This document shows, in pieces, positions 38,613-47,712 of a stretch of 64,000 bases of DNA (positions are counted from its first letter, which is position 1; each line of letters opens with the position of its first letter). This DNA is from Chryseobacterium sp. G0162 (GTDB lineage: Bacteria > Bacteroidota > Bacteroidia > Flavobacteriales > Weeksellaceae), in NCBI RefSeq assembly GCF_003815715.1, contig NZ_CP033922.1, forward strand, positions 5,070,001 to 5,134,000, written 5' to 3'. The position numbers and the translations under genes were made by a program. The notes under the pieces were generated by a model. It ran no database searches and was not told where the DNA came from. It was given only the letters and a program-made list of their open reading frames with translations.

Positions 38613-38680
38613 TTCGTCTTTTTGAGTCCGAGCAAATAAAAACTGATCTGTTGAAATTTCTGAAGAGAATTCAGGAAACA

Positions 38681-38713
38681 AAAAAAAACCGTCTATTTAC
38701 TCAGACGGTTTTT
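38681..38713 (-). terminator. Attenuator terminator of the his leader
   Basis: AAAAACCGTCT (38684-38694) pairs perfectly with AGACGGTTTTT (38703-38713), and a run of T follows on the minus strand. It lies between the his leader peptide and hisG, where an attenuator is expected. Confidence 0.85.
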
Positions 38714-38757
38714 AAATATTTTTGATTTTAGCACAAACATATATCAATCAATTCCGC

Positions 38758-38808
38758 CTAACAGAGATGATGATAATAATGATGTAATGCTAAAAATATT
38801 GGTTTCAT
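38758..38808 (-). CDS. hisL: his operon leader peptide
   Basis: A 16-codon ORF, MKPIFLALHHYYHHLC, with four histidines in six codons. It starts about 18 nt after the promoter -7 box and is followed by a strong terminator before hisG. Stalling at the His codons when charged tRNA-His is scarce would prevent the terminator from forming. The sequence layout is seen; the mechanism is inferred from enteric his operons. Confidence 0.85.
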   Translation of the reverse strand: MKPIFLALHHYYHHLC

Positions 38809-38825
38809 TGTATTGAATTATGATG

Positions 38826-38855
38826 CAAATGTAGGATTTATTTTTAAAATCCAAA
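38826..38855 (-). promoter_or_regulatory. Promoter of the his operon
   Basis: On the minus strand TTTG (38852-38855), an 18-nt spacer, then TACATTTG (38826-38833), a perfect consensus. It sits 6 nt from the stop of the upstream glycosyltransferase gene. Confidence 0.85.
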
Positions 38856-38861
38856 GTTTTT

Positions 38862-39959
38862 TTAGATAATTTTTTGATAAAGTTCCATCAGATTCTTGGC
38901 AATGGGTTCATCATTGAACTGTTGAACAAACTCGAAACCCTTTTCCTCACGGCGTTTTCTTTCGGATTCATTTTCCCACAAAAATTTGATCTTGGCTTTG
39001 ATATCAAACTCATTGTTAGGATCAATATATACCGAATCTTTTCCTCCTGCTTCCGGCAGACAACTTGTATTGCTGGTTACCACTACTGTTTTGGAGAAAA
39101 GTGCTTCTATGATAGGAATTCCAAAGCCTTCAAAGAAACTTGGATAGACAAAAATATCTGCCAGCTTATAAATCACAGCCAGTTCATCCATAGAAACTCC
39201 CTCAAGAAACTGCACCTGTGTTTCCATTTTATTTTTTTTCAGGAAGCTTTCTATTTTTTGATAATATTTGGTTTTTTTCCCTACTACCACCAACGGAATT
39301 CCGGTGTCTTTGATCGCTTTTACTACATTCAGAAGGTTCTTACGATCTTCAATGGTTCCTACATTCAGAATGAATCTTTCAGGAAGTTTGAATTTGTCTT
39401 TAGCCATCTGAATCTGTTCCGCAGACTGTTGTTCTTTAAATGCTTTATGACAGCCCTGATAAATAACTTCAATTTTACTTTCAGGAACTTTTAAGAACTC
39501 GATAATGTCTCTTTTCGTCTGTTCTGAAATCGCAATGATCTTATCTGCCATATCAGCCGCTTTTTTAAACTTCCAAAAGTGGATTTTACGATCAAAAAAA
39601 GAATAATATTGAGGATATCGTACAAAGATCAGATCATGAATGGTAACGATCTTTTTAATCGGTTTCTGATCCCATTTCAAAGGCAATTCACCAGATAAGC
39701 CATGGAAAATATCCGCCCCTACCTTTTGGGCATCTTTTCCCATTTTCAACTGGCGTGAAAACTTTCCTTTTGAGGTTTCTATAAACTTAACATTGGAGCG
39801 TTCAAGAATGTCTTTTCCACGCTCAGACTTGTTCTTGTTGAGCAGCAGATATTCATTGTCCGGTTCATATTGAGAAAGTATTCTTACCAGATCTCTTGAA
39901 TAATTACCTAGCCCTGAGGTGTTATGGAAAAAACGTTTTGCGTCAAAAGCAATTTTCAT
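38862..39959 (-). CDS. GT4-family glycosyltransferase
   Basis: A 365-aa GT-B fold enzyme. The N-terminus MKIAFDAKRFFHNTSGLGNY forms the glycine loop; the nucleotide-sugar site is FFEGFGIPIIEALFSKTVVV with the conserved E..E spacing, then TSNTSCLPEAGG. It probably adds a sugar (mannose or rhamnose type) to a surface glycan in the cytoplasm. It overlaps the deacetylase by 4 nt. Last gene of a four-gene cluster. Confidence 0.88.
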   Translation of the reverse strand: MKIAFDAKRFFHNTSGLGNYSRDLVRILSQYEPDNEYLLLNKNKSERGKDILERSNVKFIETSKGKFSRQLKMGKDAQKVGADIFHGLSGELPLKWDQKPIKKIVTIHDLIFVRYPQYYSFFDRKIHFWKFKKAADMADKIIAISEQTKRDIIEFLKVPESKIEVIYQGCHKAFKEQQSAEQIQMAKDKFKLPERFILNVGTIEDRKNLLNVVKAIKDTGIPLVVVGKKTKYYQKIESFLKKNKMETQVQFLEGVSMDELAVIYKLADIFVYPSFFEGFGIPIIEALFSKTVVVTSNTSCLPEAGGKDSVYIDPNNEFDIKAKIKFLWENESERKRREEKGFEFVQQFNDEPIAKNLMELYQKII

Positions 39960-40732
39960 GCGTGTACCTGTTTTTGAAATTCTTGAAAGGTACCAAAGGT
40001 ATGACCTTTTTCTTTAAGCCATTCTACAAAGGCATCAAACCTTGCCACCATATCTTTCCCGGAATTTTTCACCGTAAAACCAGGCAATTTGAATGCTTCA
40101 TCCTTAATGGATGAGAATTCCCAGGGATGAAAATAAATATTCAGATACTTATCTTTTTTCAACACATCAGCTGCCAGCTTTTTATAGAAAGCTAAAGGGA
40201 AATTGTGAAAACTTAACCAGAATAAGGGAATTCTGAAATTCGGTGAAACAGAAGCCGGAACCTGCATGACATTTCCTTCATTAAAGTAAGTTCTTGAAAC
40301 TTTAAGGTTGTTATATCTTCCCGGTAAAAATGTAGGATTAATGGATGAATTGTATAAATATCCTGCTTTTTCCACTTCTTTTTCATCTACCGGCATCATT
40401 CTCGGCATTCTTAATCCGGTCACTTTTGTGGAGAATAACTCTTCCAGTCTTTCTCTGGATTCTTTCAGGTGTTTGTCTTCAAATTCTGAATGAAACCAAG
40501 TATGAGAAGCCAATTCATGTCCTTCGTTTAATAATCTTTCAATAAGATGTTTGCTGTTTTCTGCAAAGACTACGGTAGAAAAAAAGGTTGCTTTTGCTCC
40601 GTGTTTTTTAAGAATATTTAGAATATTTTCAAGTCCGTGCTGAGATATAGAGATTTGTTTATCAAAAGAGATCTCTCCTTTATATTCTAAAGGCATGTCA
40701 AACTCCTCGATATCAAAACTTAATAAAACCAT
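39956..40732 (-). CDS. Polysaccharide deacetylase family protein
   Basis: A 258-aa NodB-type enzyme. MVLLSFDIEEFD carries the catalytic Asp pair, LASHTWFHSEFED carries the metal histidines, and GLRMPRMMPVDE and YFHPWEF are the later motifs. It would remove acetyl groups from an N-acetylated glycan or lipid-linked sugar. It lies in a glycan cluster next to GT2 and GT4 enzymes. Confidence 0.85.
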   Translation of the reverse strand: MVLLSFDIEEFDMPLEYKGEISFDKQISISQHGLENILNILKKHGAKATFFSTVVFAENSKHLIERLLNEGHELASHTWFHSEFEDKHLKESRERLEELFSTKVTGLRMPRMMPVDEKEVEKAGYLYNSSINPTFLPGRYNNLKVSRTYFNEGNVMQVPASVSPNFRIPLFWLSFHNFPLAFYKKLAADVLKKDKYLNIYFHPWEFSSIKDEAFKLPGFTVKNSGKDMVARFDAFVEWLKEKGHTFGTFQEFQKQVHA

Positions 40733-41662
40733 TTAAAAATTTTTGTTTTTTATAATATAATTAGGTCTTTCTTTAACCTGTTTAAAGATCTTACCTAAAT
40801 AAATGCCAATGATTCCCAGGATAATCAGTTGCAGCCCTCCAAAGAATACAATGGTCATAATTAACGATGCCCAACCTGAGATTTCAGTATGCACCACAAA
40901 TGAATGGATAACATAAGCAACATATCCAATCACTGAAAGCAGTGAAAATAAGAACCCCAGATAAGCCGCTAAATAAAGAGGTTTAACACTAAAGGCAGTA
41001 ATTCCTGTAAAGGCAAATTTGAGCATTTTTTTCAGGTTATAGCTGCTCTCTCCTGCTAATCTTTCTCCCGCTGTAAAGTCTATTCCGATTTGTTTGTAGC
41101 CCATCCAGCTGGTTAGTCCTCTTAAAAACAGATCATCTTCTTTGAAGCTTCTCATTGCTTCTACGGCATTGGCATCCATCAATCTGAAATCAGATCCTCC
41201 TCCTTTGGTAAGATTCACATCTGAAAGACTGGATAAAAGCTTATAGAAGACATCCGAGGTTTTCCTTTTGAAATAAGAAATCTGTTTAGGATAAGTTCTT
41301 ACTGTAAAAACAATATCATATCCTTCTTCCCATTTTTTAATCATTTCTGGGATAAGCTCCGGGGGATGCTGAAGATCGCCATCCATTGAAATCACAGCAT
41401 TTCCATCAGCAAAATCCATTCCGGCTTTTACCGCCGGCTGATGTCCAAAGTTTCGGGAAAACTCAATAAATTTGACTTCTTCATACTTTTGAGACAGTTC
41501 CTCCAGCTTCTTCTGTGTGTTATCTCTGCTTCCGTCATTCACAAAAATGATTTCAAAGGTATAATTCTTCAGTTCCGAAAAAACTTCTTTTATTTTTTCA
41601 TGAACTAAAGCAACATTCCCTTCTTCGTTGTGGGCAGGAATAACAATAGAAATTTTCTTCAT
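40733..41662 (-). CDS. GT2 polyprenyl-phosphate glycosyltransferase (DPM1/GtrB-like)
   Basis: A 309-aa protein. GT-A motifs are IVIPAHNEEGNVALVHE, VNDGSRDNTQKK and SMDGDLQHPPELIPEM; two C-terminal membrane helices start at about 230. This layout transfers a sugar from a nucleotide to polyprenyl phosphate at the inner membrane, supplying GT-C enzymes such as the next gene upstream. It is adjacent to the deacetylase with no gap. Confidence 0.88.
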   Translation of the reverse strand: MKKISIVIPAHNEEGNVALVHEKIKEVFSELKNYTFEIIFVNDGSRDNTQKKLEELSQKYEEVKFIEFSRNFGHQPAVKAGMDFADGNAVISMDGDLQHPPELIPEMIKKWEEGYDIVFTVRTYPKQISYFKRKTSDVFYKLLSSLSDVNLTKGGGSDFRLMDANAVEAMRSFKEDDLFLRGLTSWMGYKQIGIDFTAGERLAGESSYNLKKMLKFAFTGITAFSVKPLYLAAYLGFLFSLLSVIGYVAYVIHSFVVHTEISGWASLIMTIVFFGGLQLIILGIIGIYLGKIFKQVKERPNYIIKNKNF

Positions 41663-41665
41663 ACA

Positions 41666-42835
41666 TTAATTTAAAGTGTAATCCTTTTCAAAATCTTTGG
41701 TCATCAATTCGTAAATGACCCTTAACCAAACTACAATACAAGGTACGGCTTTCAAAGAATATTTAATGATATAATTTTGTTTGATAAATTTCGGGAATAA
41801 ATCCGAAGGTGAAAAGCAGGTTAGAATAATAACAAATACCAGCAACCCGATAATCAAAGGCGTTTTTTCTTTCTGAAGGGTAAACCAGATCATTACTCCT
41901 GCTACTGCAATAATATATGTTGGTGATTCTGAGCCTGAACTGAACAATACCAAAAACAGTAATGTAGAGGCCAGGATCATCAATTGAAATGCATAATTCT
42001 TATATTGCTTGATTCTGATATATGGCAATGCAAACAAGGGAACCCCAAAAGCCAAAAAAGTAAGATTGGAAATGGATGCATCACCCAAAATTCTTCTTAC
42101 AAATCCCATTAATGATATATCCTGCATATTTCCCAATATCTGATTATCATTGTTTTTTGAGATCAGTGAGGTTGCCCAGTCTGAATAACTCTGAATAACG
42201 AATTGCGGACTGGAGTAAATCATTGGAATGCACAAACACAGCACTGCCACGACAATTCCTGAAAGAATAAATTTGACCTTGTTTTTGATAAAGAAAAACT
42301 GAGATAATCCTACGATTCCGTAAAGTTTCACAAAAATTCCTACTACAATGGCGGTCGCTGACTGTACTTCTTTTCTTTCGTAAATGAATGTTGCTGACAG
42401 CATTAAAAGTCCTACCAAAGCTATATTGAATTGTAAACTTACTGCAGCAGTAATAAATTCCTGCAGACACAATAAAGCAAAAAGTGCCTTTTTAGCATCC
42501 GAAAACGGAAGTTTATGAATTGCATACAGGAAAATAGCAGTATTGGCAACATTCCAAAGGGCAATTCCCATCCAATCCGGCATTACCGCAAAAGGAGCAA
42601 TCAGCAAACTGAAGAAGACTCCATAGTGGTTCATGTCTGAATAGAGCTCAGGATATCGTAAATAGAGATTTTTCTCATCCAGCGTATTAAAGAACACACC
42701 TTTGAAAATCAGATAATTGTTAATTGCCTGAGGTCCTCTGGAAAACTTAGAAAGTGCAGTAGCGATGGCTACAATAATATAAACCCCAAATATATATTTA
42801 GGGTTTAATAGTATTTTAAGAAATTTTTCTTTCAA
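41666..42835 (-). CDS. GT87-like polytopic membrane glycosyltransferase
   Basis: A 389-aa protein with about nine membrane segments. The loop KNLYLRYPELYSDMNHYGVF after the first helix and the overall layout resemble the DUF2029/GT87 mannosyltransferase-like family, which uses polyprenyl-phosphate sugars. First gene of the cluster, three nt upstream of the GT2 gene that could make its donor. No motif fixes the sugar. Confidence 0.65.
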   Translation of the reverse strand: MKEKFLKILLNPKYIFGVYIIVAIATALSKFSRGPQAINNYLIFKGVFFNTLDEKNLYLRYPELYSDMNHYGVFFSLLIAPFAVMPDWMGIALWNVANTAIFLYAIHKLPFSDAKKALFALLCLQEFITAAVSLQFNIALVGLLMLSATFIYERKEVQSATAIVVGIFVKLYGIVGLSQFFFIKNKVKFILSGIVVAVLCLCIPMIYSSPQFVIQSYSDWATSLISKNNDNQILGNMQDISLMGFVRRILGDASISNLTFLAFGVPLFALPYIRIKQYKNYAFQLMILASTLLFLVLFSSGSESPTYIIAVAGVMIWFTLQKEKTPLIIGLLVFVIILTCFSPSDLFPKFIKQNYIIKYSLKAVPCIVVWLRVIYELMTKDFEKDYTLN

Positions 42836-42866
42836 AATGGGTTGGTATTAGTTTAAAAACTTAATC

Positions 42867-43679
42867 TTAAACAGCTACATTATTCTCTCTCAATGCATCA
42901 TTAAGAGAAGTCTTTTTATCTGTAGATTCTTTTCTCTGGCCGATGATCAATGCACATGGAACCTGATATTCTCCTGCTGGATATTGTTTTGTATAGCTTC
43001 CAGGAATTACTACAGAACGGGCAGGAACTCTTCCTTTAATTTCGATAGGCTCACTTCCTGTTACATCAATAATTTTTGTAGATGCTGTTAAAACAACATT
43101 AGCCCCTAATACCGCTTCTCTTTCTACATGAACTCCTTCTACAACGATACATCTTGAACCGATGAAACAATCATCCTCAATGATTACCGGAGCAGCCTGT
43201 AATGGTTCCAATACACCACCGATTCCAACTCCACCACTCAAGTGAACGTTTTTACCGATCTGTGCACAGCTTCCTACTGTTGCCCAAGTGTCTACCATTG
43301 TCCCTGAATCTACATAAGCCCCAATGTTTACATAAGATGGCATCATAATTACTCCTGAAGCTACAAAAGAACCTTCTCTAGCAATAGCATGAGGAACCAC
43401 TCTTACTCCTTTTTCCGCATAATTTTTCTTTAAAGGAATCTTGTCATGGAATTCAAATGGACCTACTTCAATAGTTTCCATCTTTTGGATCGGGAAATAC
43501 ATTACTACTGCTTTCTTCACCCACTCATTTACCTGCCATCCGTTTTCCGTAGGCTCTGCTACACGAAGTTCTCCGGAATCTAATAAAGAAATAACCTCTC
43601 TGATCGCTTTCTGGCTGTCTTCATTTTGTAATAGGTCTCTATTATCCCAAATGTTTTCAATAGTTTGTTGTAACGACAT
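42867..43679 (-). CDS. dapD: Tetrahydrodipicolinate N-succinyltransferase
   Basis: A 270-aa enzyme of lysine and meso-diaminopimelate synthesis. The N-terminal helical part (IENIWDNRDLL) leads to a left-handed beta helix of hexapeptide repeats (YVNIGAYVDSGTMVDTWATV, AQIGKNVHLSGGVGIGG), with VIIEDDCFIGSRCIVVEGV, all typical of DapD. Length is normal. Transcribed alone from a perfect -7 box 38 nt upstream. Confidence 0.97.
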   Translation of the reverse strand: MSLQQTIENIWDNRDLLQNEDSQKAIREVISLLDSGELRVAEPTENGWQVNEWVKKAVVMYFPIQKMETIEVGPFEFHDKIPLKKNYAEKGVRVVPHAIAREGSFVASGVIMMPSYVNIGAYVDSGTMVDTWATVGSCAQIGKNVHLSGGVGIGGVLEPLQAAPVIIEDDCFIGSRCIVVEGVHVEREAVLGANVVLTASTKIIDVTGSEPIEIKGRVPARSVVIPGSYTKQYPAGEYQVPCALIIGQRKESTDKKTSLNDALRENNVAV

Positions 43680-43716
43680 GTTTCTTATTTAAATTAGTTT
43701 GAAAAATTATACGCGC

Positions 43717-43724
43717 CAAAGATA
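43717..43724 (-). promoter_or_regulatory. -7 element upstream of dapD
   Basis: TATCTTTG on the minus strand, an exact TAnnTTTG match. No ideal -33 box. Confidence 0.6.
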
Positions 43725-43762
43725 CAAAAAAGTTCAGCAAAACGGTTTTTAAGTTTATGCTT

Positions 43763-44371
43763 TTAATAGAGGCTTAGCATACGCCCAACCCTCTTTTTAT
43801 AAGTAAGATAAACGGAACCGTGCTGTCTCAGCAAATGTTCTTCTTCAAGACGAATCTGAATCTGCATTAAAATACTTCCTATGACAGCTAAAAAGAAAGT
43901 AATTATAGTGGGAAAAGTAAAGAAAAACCCAACAAGACTCACCGTCATTCCAAAAAATACAGGGTTTCTTGATAATTGAAATAATCCGGTTGTAACAAGC
44001 TCTGTTTTCATGTGCTCATCTATGCCTATGCGCCACGAATCTTTCATTTGTAGCTGAGCGATGACCACCCAGATAAAGGCTATAAGCATCAATCCTATTC
44101 CAAAATATTGAAACAGATCAGAATCTAATATTTGTATTTTAAAATTCTCTCCTGTACTTGGAAATAATAAAGGAATGATCGTATAAATCCATAAAACAAT
44201 AAGAATCAATTTGAAATACCAGCCAACCAATGCATAAGCAGAATCGTTTTTGGGTAAAACATTCGGGTTTTTGCCAATTTTCTTAGCTACAGCAATGCTG
44301 ATTCCGAGAAATGAGACTAAAAAAAACAGAATAAAGTAAATAGGAATAAAGAATATGATAAAATCTGTCAT
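43763..44371 (-). CDS. Isoprenylcysteine carboxyl methyltransferase-like membrane protein
   Basis: A 202-aa protein with about five membrane segments. Near the C-terminus LSRNPVFFGMTVSLVGFFF and RLEEEHLLRQHGSVYLTYKK match the RxPxY...EE..L....G..Y..Y pattern of ICMT/PEMT-type methyltransferases. Bacterial substrates are largely unknown. The ATG at 44371 (MTDFIIFF) is chosen; 44398 is also possible. Confidence 0.75.
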   Translation of the reverse strand: MTDFIIFFIPIYFILFFLVSFLGISIAVAKKIGKNPNVLPKNDSAYALVGWYFKLILIVLWIYTIIPLLFPSTGENFKIQILDSDLFQYFGIGLMLIAFIWVVIAQLQMKDSWRIGIDEHMKTELVTTGLFQLSRNPVFFGMTVSLVGFFFTFPTIITFFLAVIGSILMQIQIRLEEEHLLRQHGSVYLTYKKRVGRMLSLY

Positions 44372-44409
44372 GGTTAATTTATTTATGGCAAATTTCAAAG
44401 GTTTTACAA

Positions 44410-44424
44410 TGCAATACTATTGCA
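44410..44424. promoter_or_regulatory. Operator-like palindrome upstream of the ICMT-like gene
   Basis: TGCAATA-C-TATTGCA, a perfect 7-bp inverted repeat, 39 nt before the ATG at 44371. A binding site is possible. The rest of 44425-44607 shows no feature. Confidence 0.3.
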
Positions 44425-44607
44425 ATATTTTTTCCAAATAATTCCCATTCCCAACAAGTAGATTTTACAGAATAACAGGTAACGTAATCATTCTTAAAAA
44501 TTCCATTTACATTCAATATAATCATTGAAAACATCAATATCCCTCTCCGTTTATATTGAATAATTATTTCAACAAAAACCTATTTTACAACACAATACAG
44601 AACTTAT

Positions 44608-45456
44608 CTAAACTACGGATTTAATACTTGATTTTCTTTTTTTAAACTCTGTCAGACTCATTTGATGTTTCTTTTTAAAGAACTTATTCAAATGGCTTTC
44701 ATCTGAAAAGCCAAATTCAGTGACAATTTCATTGATTCTCATATCACTGAAAAGAAGTCTGTGTTCAATCAGTCTCAATTTATAATTTAGAATATAATGG
44801 GTAATGGTTTCTCCACATTGATTTTTAAAATAGCTGCCAAGATAGGTTTCAGAAAGCCCAAATTCCCTGGCAATCACAGAGACTTTTAAGAGTGCCGGAT
44901 CGTGGATATTCCCTTGGATATAATTAATAATATCCACTATTCTTTTATCTGTATTGGTTGCTATATGCTCAACCCGCATTTTTGAAATATTCCTTGCTGC
45001 AATGACAATAAGTGCATTCACATAATGCAGTGTAAGCTCTTCTTGGTAAATATCCGGGTGACGAATCCCATGAAGAAGTGAATCTACAATAGACTCTACT
45101 AACACCACATCAGATTTATTTTGTAAGATACAGCCGGAAAGATAGGAAGCTCCATACAATAAGCACCCTATTGAATTAATACTATTCCACTTGTAATCCT
45201 TTACATAACGTTCACTGAATTTCACGAGCAAAAGCTCTGTTTTTTCTTCGACTTCCAAATGATGTTTATCCTCCGGGGTCAGTAATATCAGACTCCCTTT
45301 ACTATAAGAAGCGATATTGTTATTTATTATGAAGGAACCTTTTCCAGCAATAACATATATGATTTGAAAAAAGGAGAATTGATTGCCTTTTAAGGGGCAA
45401 TTTTCAGTTTCATGATATTCAACCTTTACCAATTGATCTATATTCTCTCTTTTCAT
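44608..45456 (-). CDS. AraC-family transcriptional regulator
   Basis: A 282-aa protein. The N-terminal cupin-like part has FSFFQIIYVIAGKGSFIINN, and the C-terminal double HTH has SVIAREFGLSETYLGSYFKN and RINEIVTEFGFSDESHLNKF. It is divergent from an MFS exporter and probably controls it. In-frame starts at 45525 and 45480 would collide with the exporter's start or promoter, so the ATG at 45456 (MKRENIDQL) is used. Confidence 0.88.
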   Translation of the reverse strand: MKRENIDQLVKVEYHETENCPLKGNQFSFFQIIYVIAGKGSFIINNNIASYSKGSLILLTPEDKHHLEVEEKTELLLVKFSERYVKDYKWNSINSIGCLLYGASYLSGCILQNKSDVVLVESIVDSLLHGIRHPDIYQEELTLHYVNALIVIAARNISKMRVEHIATNTDKRIVDIINYIQGNIHDPALLKVSVIAREFGLSETYLGSYFKNQCGETITHYILNYKLRLIEHRLLFSDMRINEIVTEFGFSDESHLNKFFKKKHQMSLTEFKKRKSSIKSVV

Positions 45457-45523
45457 GTGGTAAAAGTACTTATTTATCATTAAAAAATACTGATTTTTTA
45501 CATTTTTTCTGTCCAAATTTGCC

Positions 45524-46732
45524 ATGTCAAAATTTTTAAAATCAATGAAAAAATCAATCTATGTCCTGGCGCTGGGTGCTTTCGGCATTATTACCACTGA
45601 ATTCGGAGTTGTGGGTATTCTTCCTACAATCAGCAGACAATTCGGAGTATCCATAGATACAGCAGGATGGCTCCTGAGTGCTTTTGCCATTACTGTTGCT
45701 ATTTCCTCTCCTTTTATCACCTCATTCACCGCCAAAATAAATCGTAAGTTTCTCTTATGCCTTGTGATGAGCATATTTGTGCTTTCAAATCTTATCTCTG
45801 CGTTTTCTACCAACTTTACCATGCTTATGGTTGCCCGTATATTACCTGCAGTACTGCATCCACTTTTCTGGAATATTTCCATTGCGATCGCATTCAAAGA
45901 AAAAGGAGCAAAAGGAGTATCTACCGTTATGCTTGGGCTGAGTCTTGCTACCGTTCTTGGTATTCCAATGACTACTTACGCCGCTGATCTTTTCCATGAT
46001 TGGAAAGCTTCATTTTTCCTGAGCAGCGCTATCAGTTTCATTGCGTTTACCGGATTACTGTTTTTTATTCCTTCCCTGCCTGCAGAAAAGGAAAAATCTG
46101 AACAGAGTCAGTTAGCCATACTGAAAAATCCTCTTTTATGGATTAACCTAATTTCCACTATTGGTACATTGGCTGCTATGTTCTCCAGCTACACCTATCT
46201 TACTGCTTATCTTGAAGAAATTACCCGAATGGATGGAGCTCAGATTAGTATTATGCTACTCCTTTTCGGAGGGATGGGAACTCTTGGCAATTGGCTTATG
46301 GGGATCGCTTTAAGCCGGAATGTAAAACTCACAACAAGATTGTTTTTACTTCTCCTGATGTCAGTTCAAATCCTGGCTTATTTCCTTGGCGGAGCTTTTA
46401 TTCCTATGGTCATCATTGTTTCTTTTTGGGGGATGATTCATACAGGTGGTTTTTTGGTTTCAAATATCAGAACTACACAAACTATTCCTCATCATGCCCT
46501 GGAGTTTGTTAACAGCCTGCTTACATCCTCTTTTAATATTGGAATTTCATTAGGCGCATTTCTTGGAGGAATAGTCAGTTCCTATTATGGAGTTCAACAT
46601 GTTCTTTCTGTGAGCGTCTTACTTCTTACAGCTACGTTTGTTCTAAGTTTCTTTTCTTTCCCAAAAAACATAGCAACAGATGATAAAAATGAAGACAATG
46701 AACTCATAGCACCTGTTTGTGAACATATTTAA
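45524..46732 (+). CDS. MFS transporter, DHA1 (AraJ/YdhP-like) exporter
   Basis: A 402-aa protein with 12 membrane segments. ALGAFGIITTEFGVVGILPT and WLLSAFAITVAISSP fit the DHA1 sugar-efflux/drug-efflux type with a TEF motif in helix 1. It probably exports a small molecule, under control of the divergent AraC regulator. The start could also be the ATG at 45545 (MKKSIYVLALG). A hairpin follows. Confidence 0.88.
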   Translation: MSKFLKSMKKSIYVLALGAFGIITTEFGVVGILPTISRQFGVSIDTAGWLLSAFAITVAISSPFITSFTAKINRKFLLCLVMSIFVLSNLISAFSTNFTMLMVARILPAVLHPLFWNISIAIAFKEKGAKGVSTVMLGLSLATVLGIPMTTYAADLFHDWKASFFLSSAISFIAFTGLLFFIPSLPAEKEKSEQSQLAILKNPLLWINLISTIGTLAAMFSSYTYLTAYLEEITRMDGAQISIMLLLFGGMGTLGNWLMGIALSRNVKLTTRLFLLLLMSVQILAYFLGGAFIPMVIIVSFWGMIHTGGFLVSNIRTTQTIPHHALEFVNSLLTSSFNIGISLGAFLGGIVSSYYGVQHVLSVSVLLLTATFVLSFFSFPKNIATDDKNEDNELIAPVCEHI

Positions 46733-46754
46733 CCCATACATAATAATATAAAGA

Positions 46755-46784
46755 AAGCAACTCTATTTTTTCATAGAGTTGCTT
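46755..46784 (+). terminator. Hairpin after the MFS gene
   Basis: AAGCAACTCTAT (46755-46766) pairs perfectly with ATAGAGTTGCTT (46773-46784). Confidence 0.7.
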
Positions 46785-46887
46785 CTCATTAGGTGATCAC
46801 TAATGCTAATGGAATAAGTTGATAATATTAAAAGATCCGTTACTATCGAATTAAAATGCAGGATTACAGAATAACCTGCGGTTCCAC

Positions 46888-47271
46888 TTACCTTATCTCA
46901 TAAATAATAAACTCCATTGTTTTCTCAACATGTTTATCTTCAATGATTCCTGTTGCATATTTGCCATTCTGTCCAGCATTATATTTTGTAAGATAAGCTT
47001 GATTGATCTCTTCAGTAAGTTGATCTTGGTCTGCAGGCATTGTAGCTTTGATATTATATATTGTATTACCACACCTGATTTGTCCTTCGGAACATCTAAG
47101 AAAGGTGTTGTACCAGCTTTTTTCAGCAAATCCCCATGATCTTGCAAAAATTCTGTTTTGTACAACGACCATCCAGATTTCCAGAAAACCAGGTCTTTCT
47201 GATCCGGCTTTTATTCCGATAAGATTATGTATTCTAATGTACTCTAATGCTTTGCTTTTATTCATTTTCAT
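46888..47271 (-). CDS. DUF2255 family protein
   Basis: A 127-aa protein with GSERPGFLEIWMVVVQNRIF, ARSWGFAEKSWYNTF, matching the DUF2255 pattern of a small split-barrel domain related to flavin/F420 binding proteins. Biochemical function unknown. It stands alone. Confidence 0.7.
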   Translation of the reverse strand: MKMNKSKALEYIRIHNLIGIKAGSERPGFLEIWMVVVQNRIFARSWGFAEKSWYNTFLRCSEGQIRCGNTIYNIKATMPADQDQLTEEINQAYLTKYNAGQNGKYATGIIEDKHVEKTMEFIIYEIR

Positions 47272-47377
47272 AAGTTTCTGTAAAGCTAAGGGATGAAATT
47301 TTGAATAAAAACTTTTTTATGCAGATGAACTGAAATCAGATGTATGTGACGTACTTATTAATGTAGTCTGATTATTC

Positions 47378-47704
47378 TTAAAGCATCATTTTATTGATGA
47401 CATCAAGAAGACAGTCTTTATAACTTTTGGCAACGGTAATTTTTAGATTTCCACATAACAATTGATTATCTTCAAAAGATTCAATATTGGTCAAGTTAAC
47501 GATATAGGAATTATGAACCCGCATAAATTCTTCCGGCAGGTTTTCAATCAGATCTTTAAGTGTTCTGTAATAGATGTATCTGTTTTGATCTACGGTATGC
47601 ACTTCCACATAATTTCCGAGACCTTTTATGATATTGATATCTTTAAAGAAAAGTTTTACCAGTTTTTTATCTGTTTTAATAAAAGCAAATGTCCGGTTTT
47701 CCAT
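47378..47704 (-). CDS. Stand-alone LytTR DNA-binding regulator
   Basis: A 108-aa protein consisting of a LytTR domain: IIKGLGNYVEVHT, YYRTLKDLIENLPEEFMRVH and NSYIVNLTNIESF. No receiver domain. It starts 8 nt after the C40 peptidase gene ends and is probably co-transcribed with it, which suggests a link to envelope regulation. Confidence 0.88.
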   Translation of the reverse strand: MENRTFAFIKTDKKLVKLFFKDINIIKGLGNYVEVHTVDQNRYIYYRTLKDLIENLPEEFMRVHNSYIVNLTNIESFEDNQLLCGNLKITVAKSYKDCLLDVINKMML

Positions 47705-47712
47705 AAAAATTA

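Noticed and set aside
45480..45525. AraC regulator start at 45525 or 45480
   Set aside because: It would overlap the divergent exporter's start or promoter; 45456 gives a normal AraC N-terminus.
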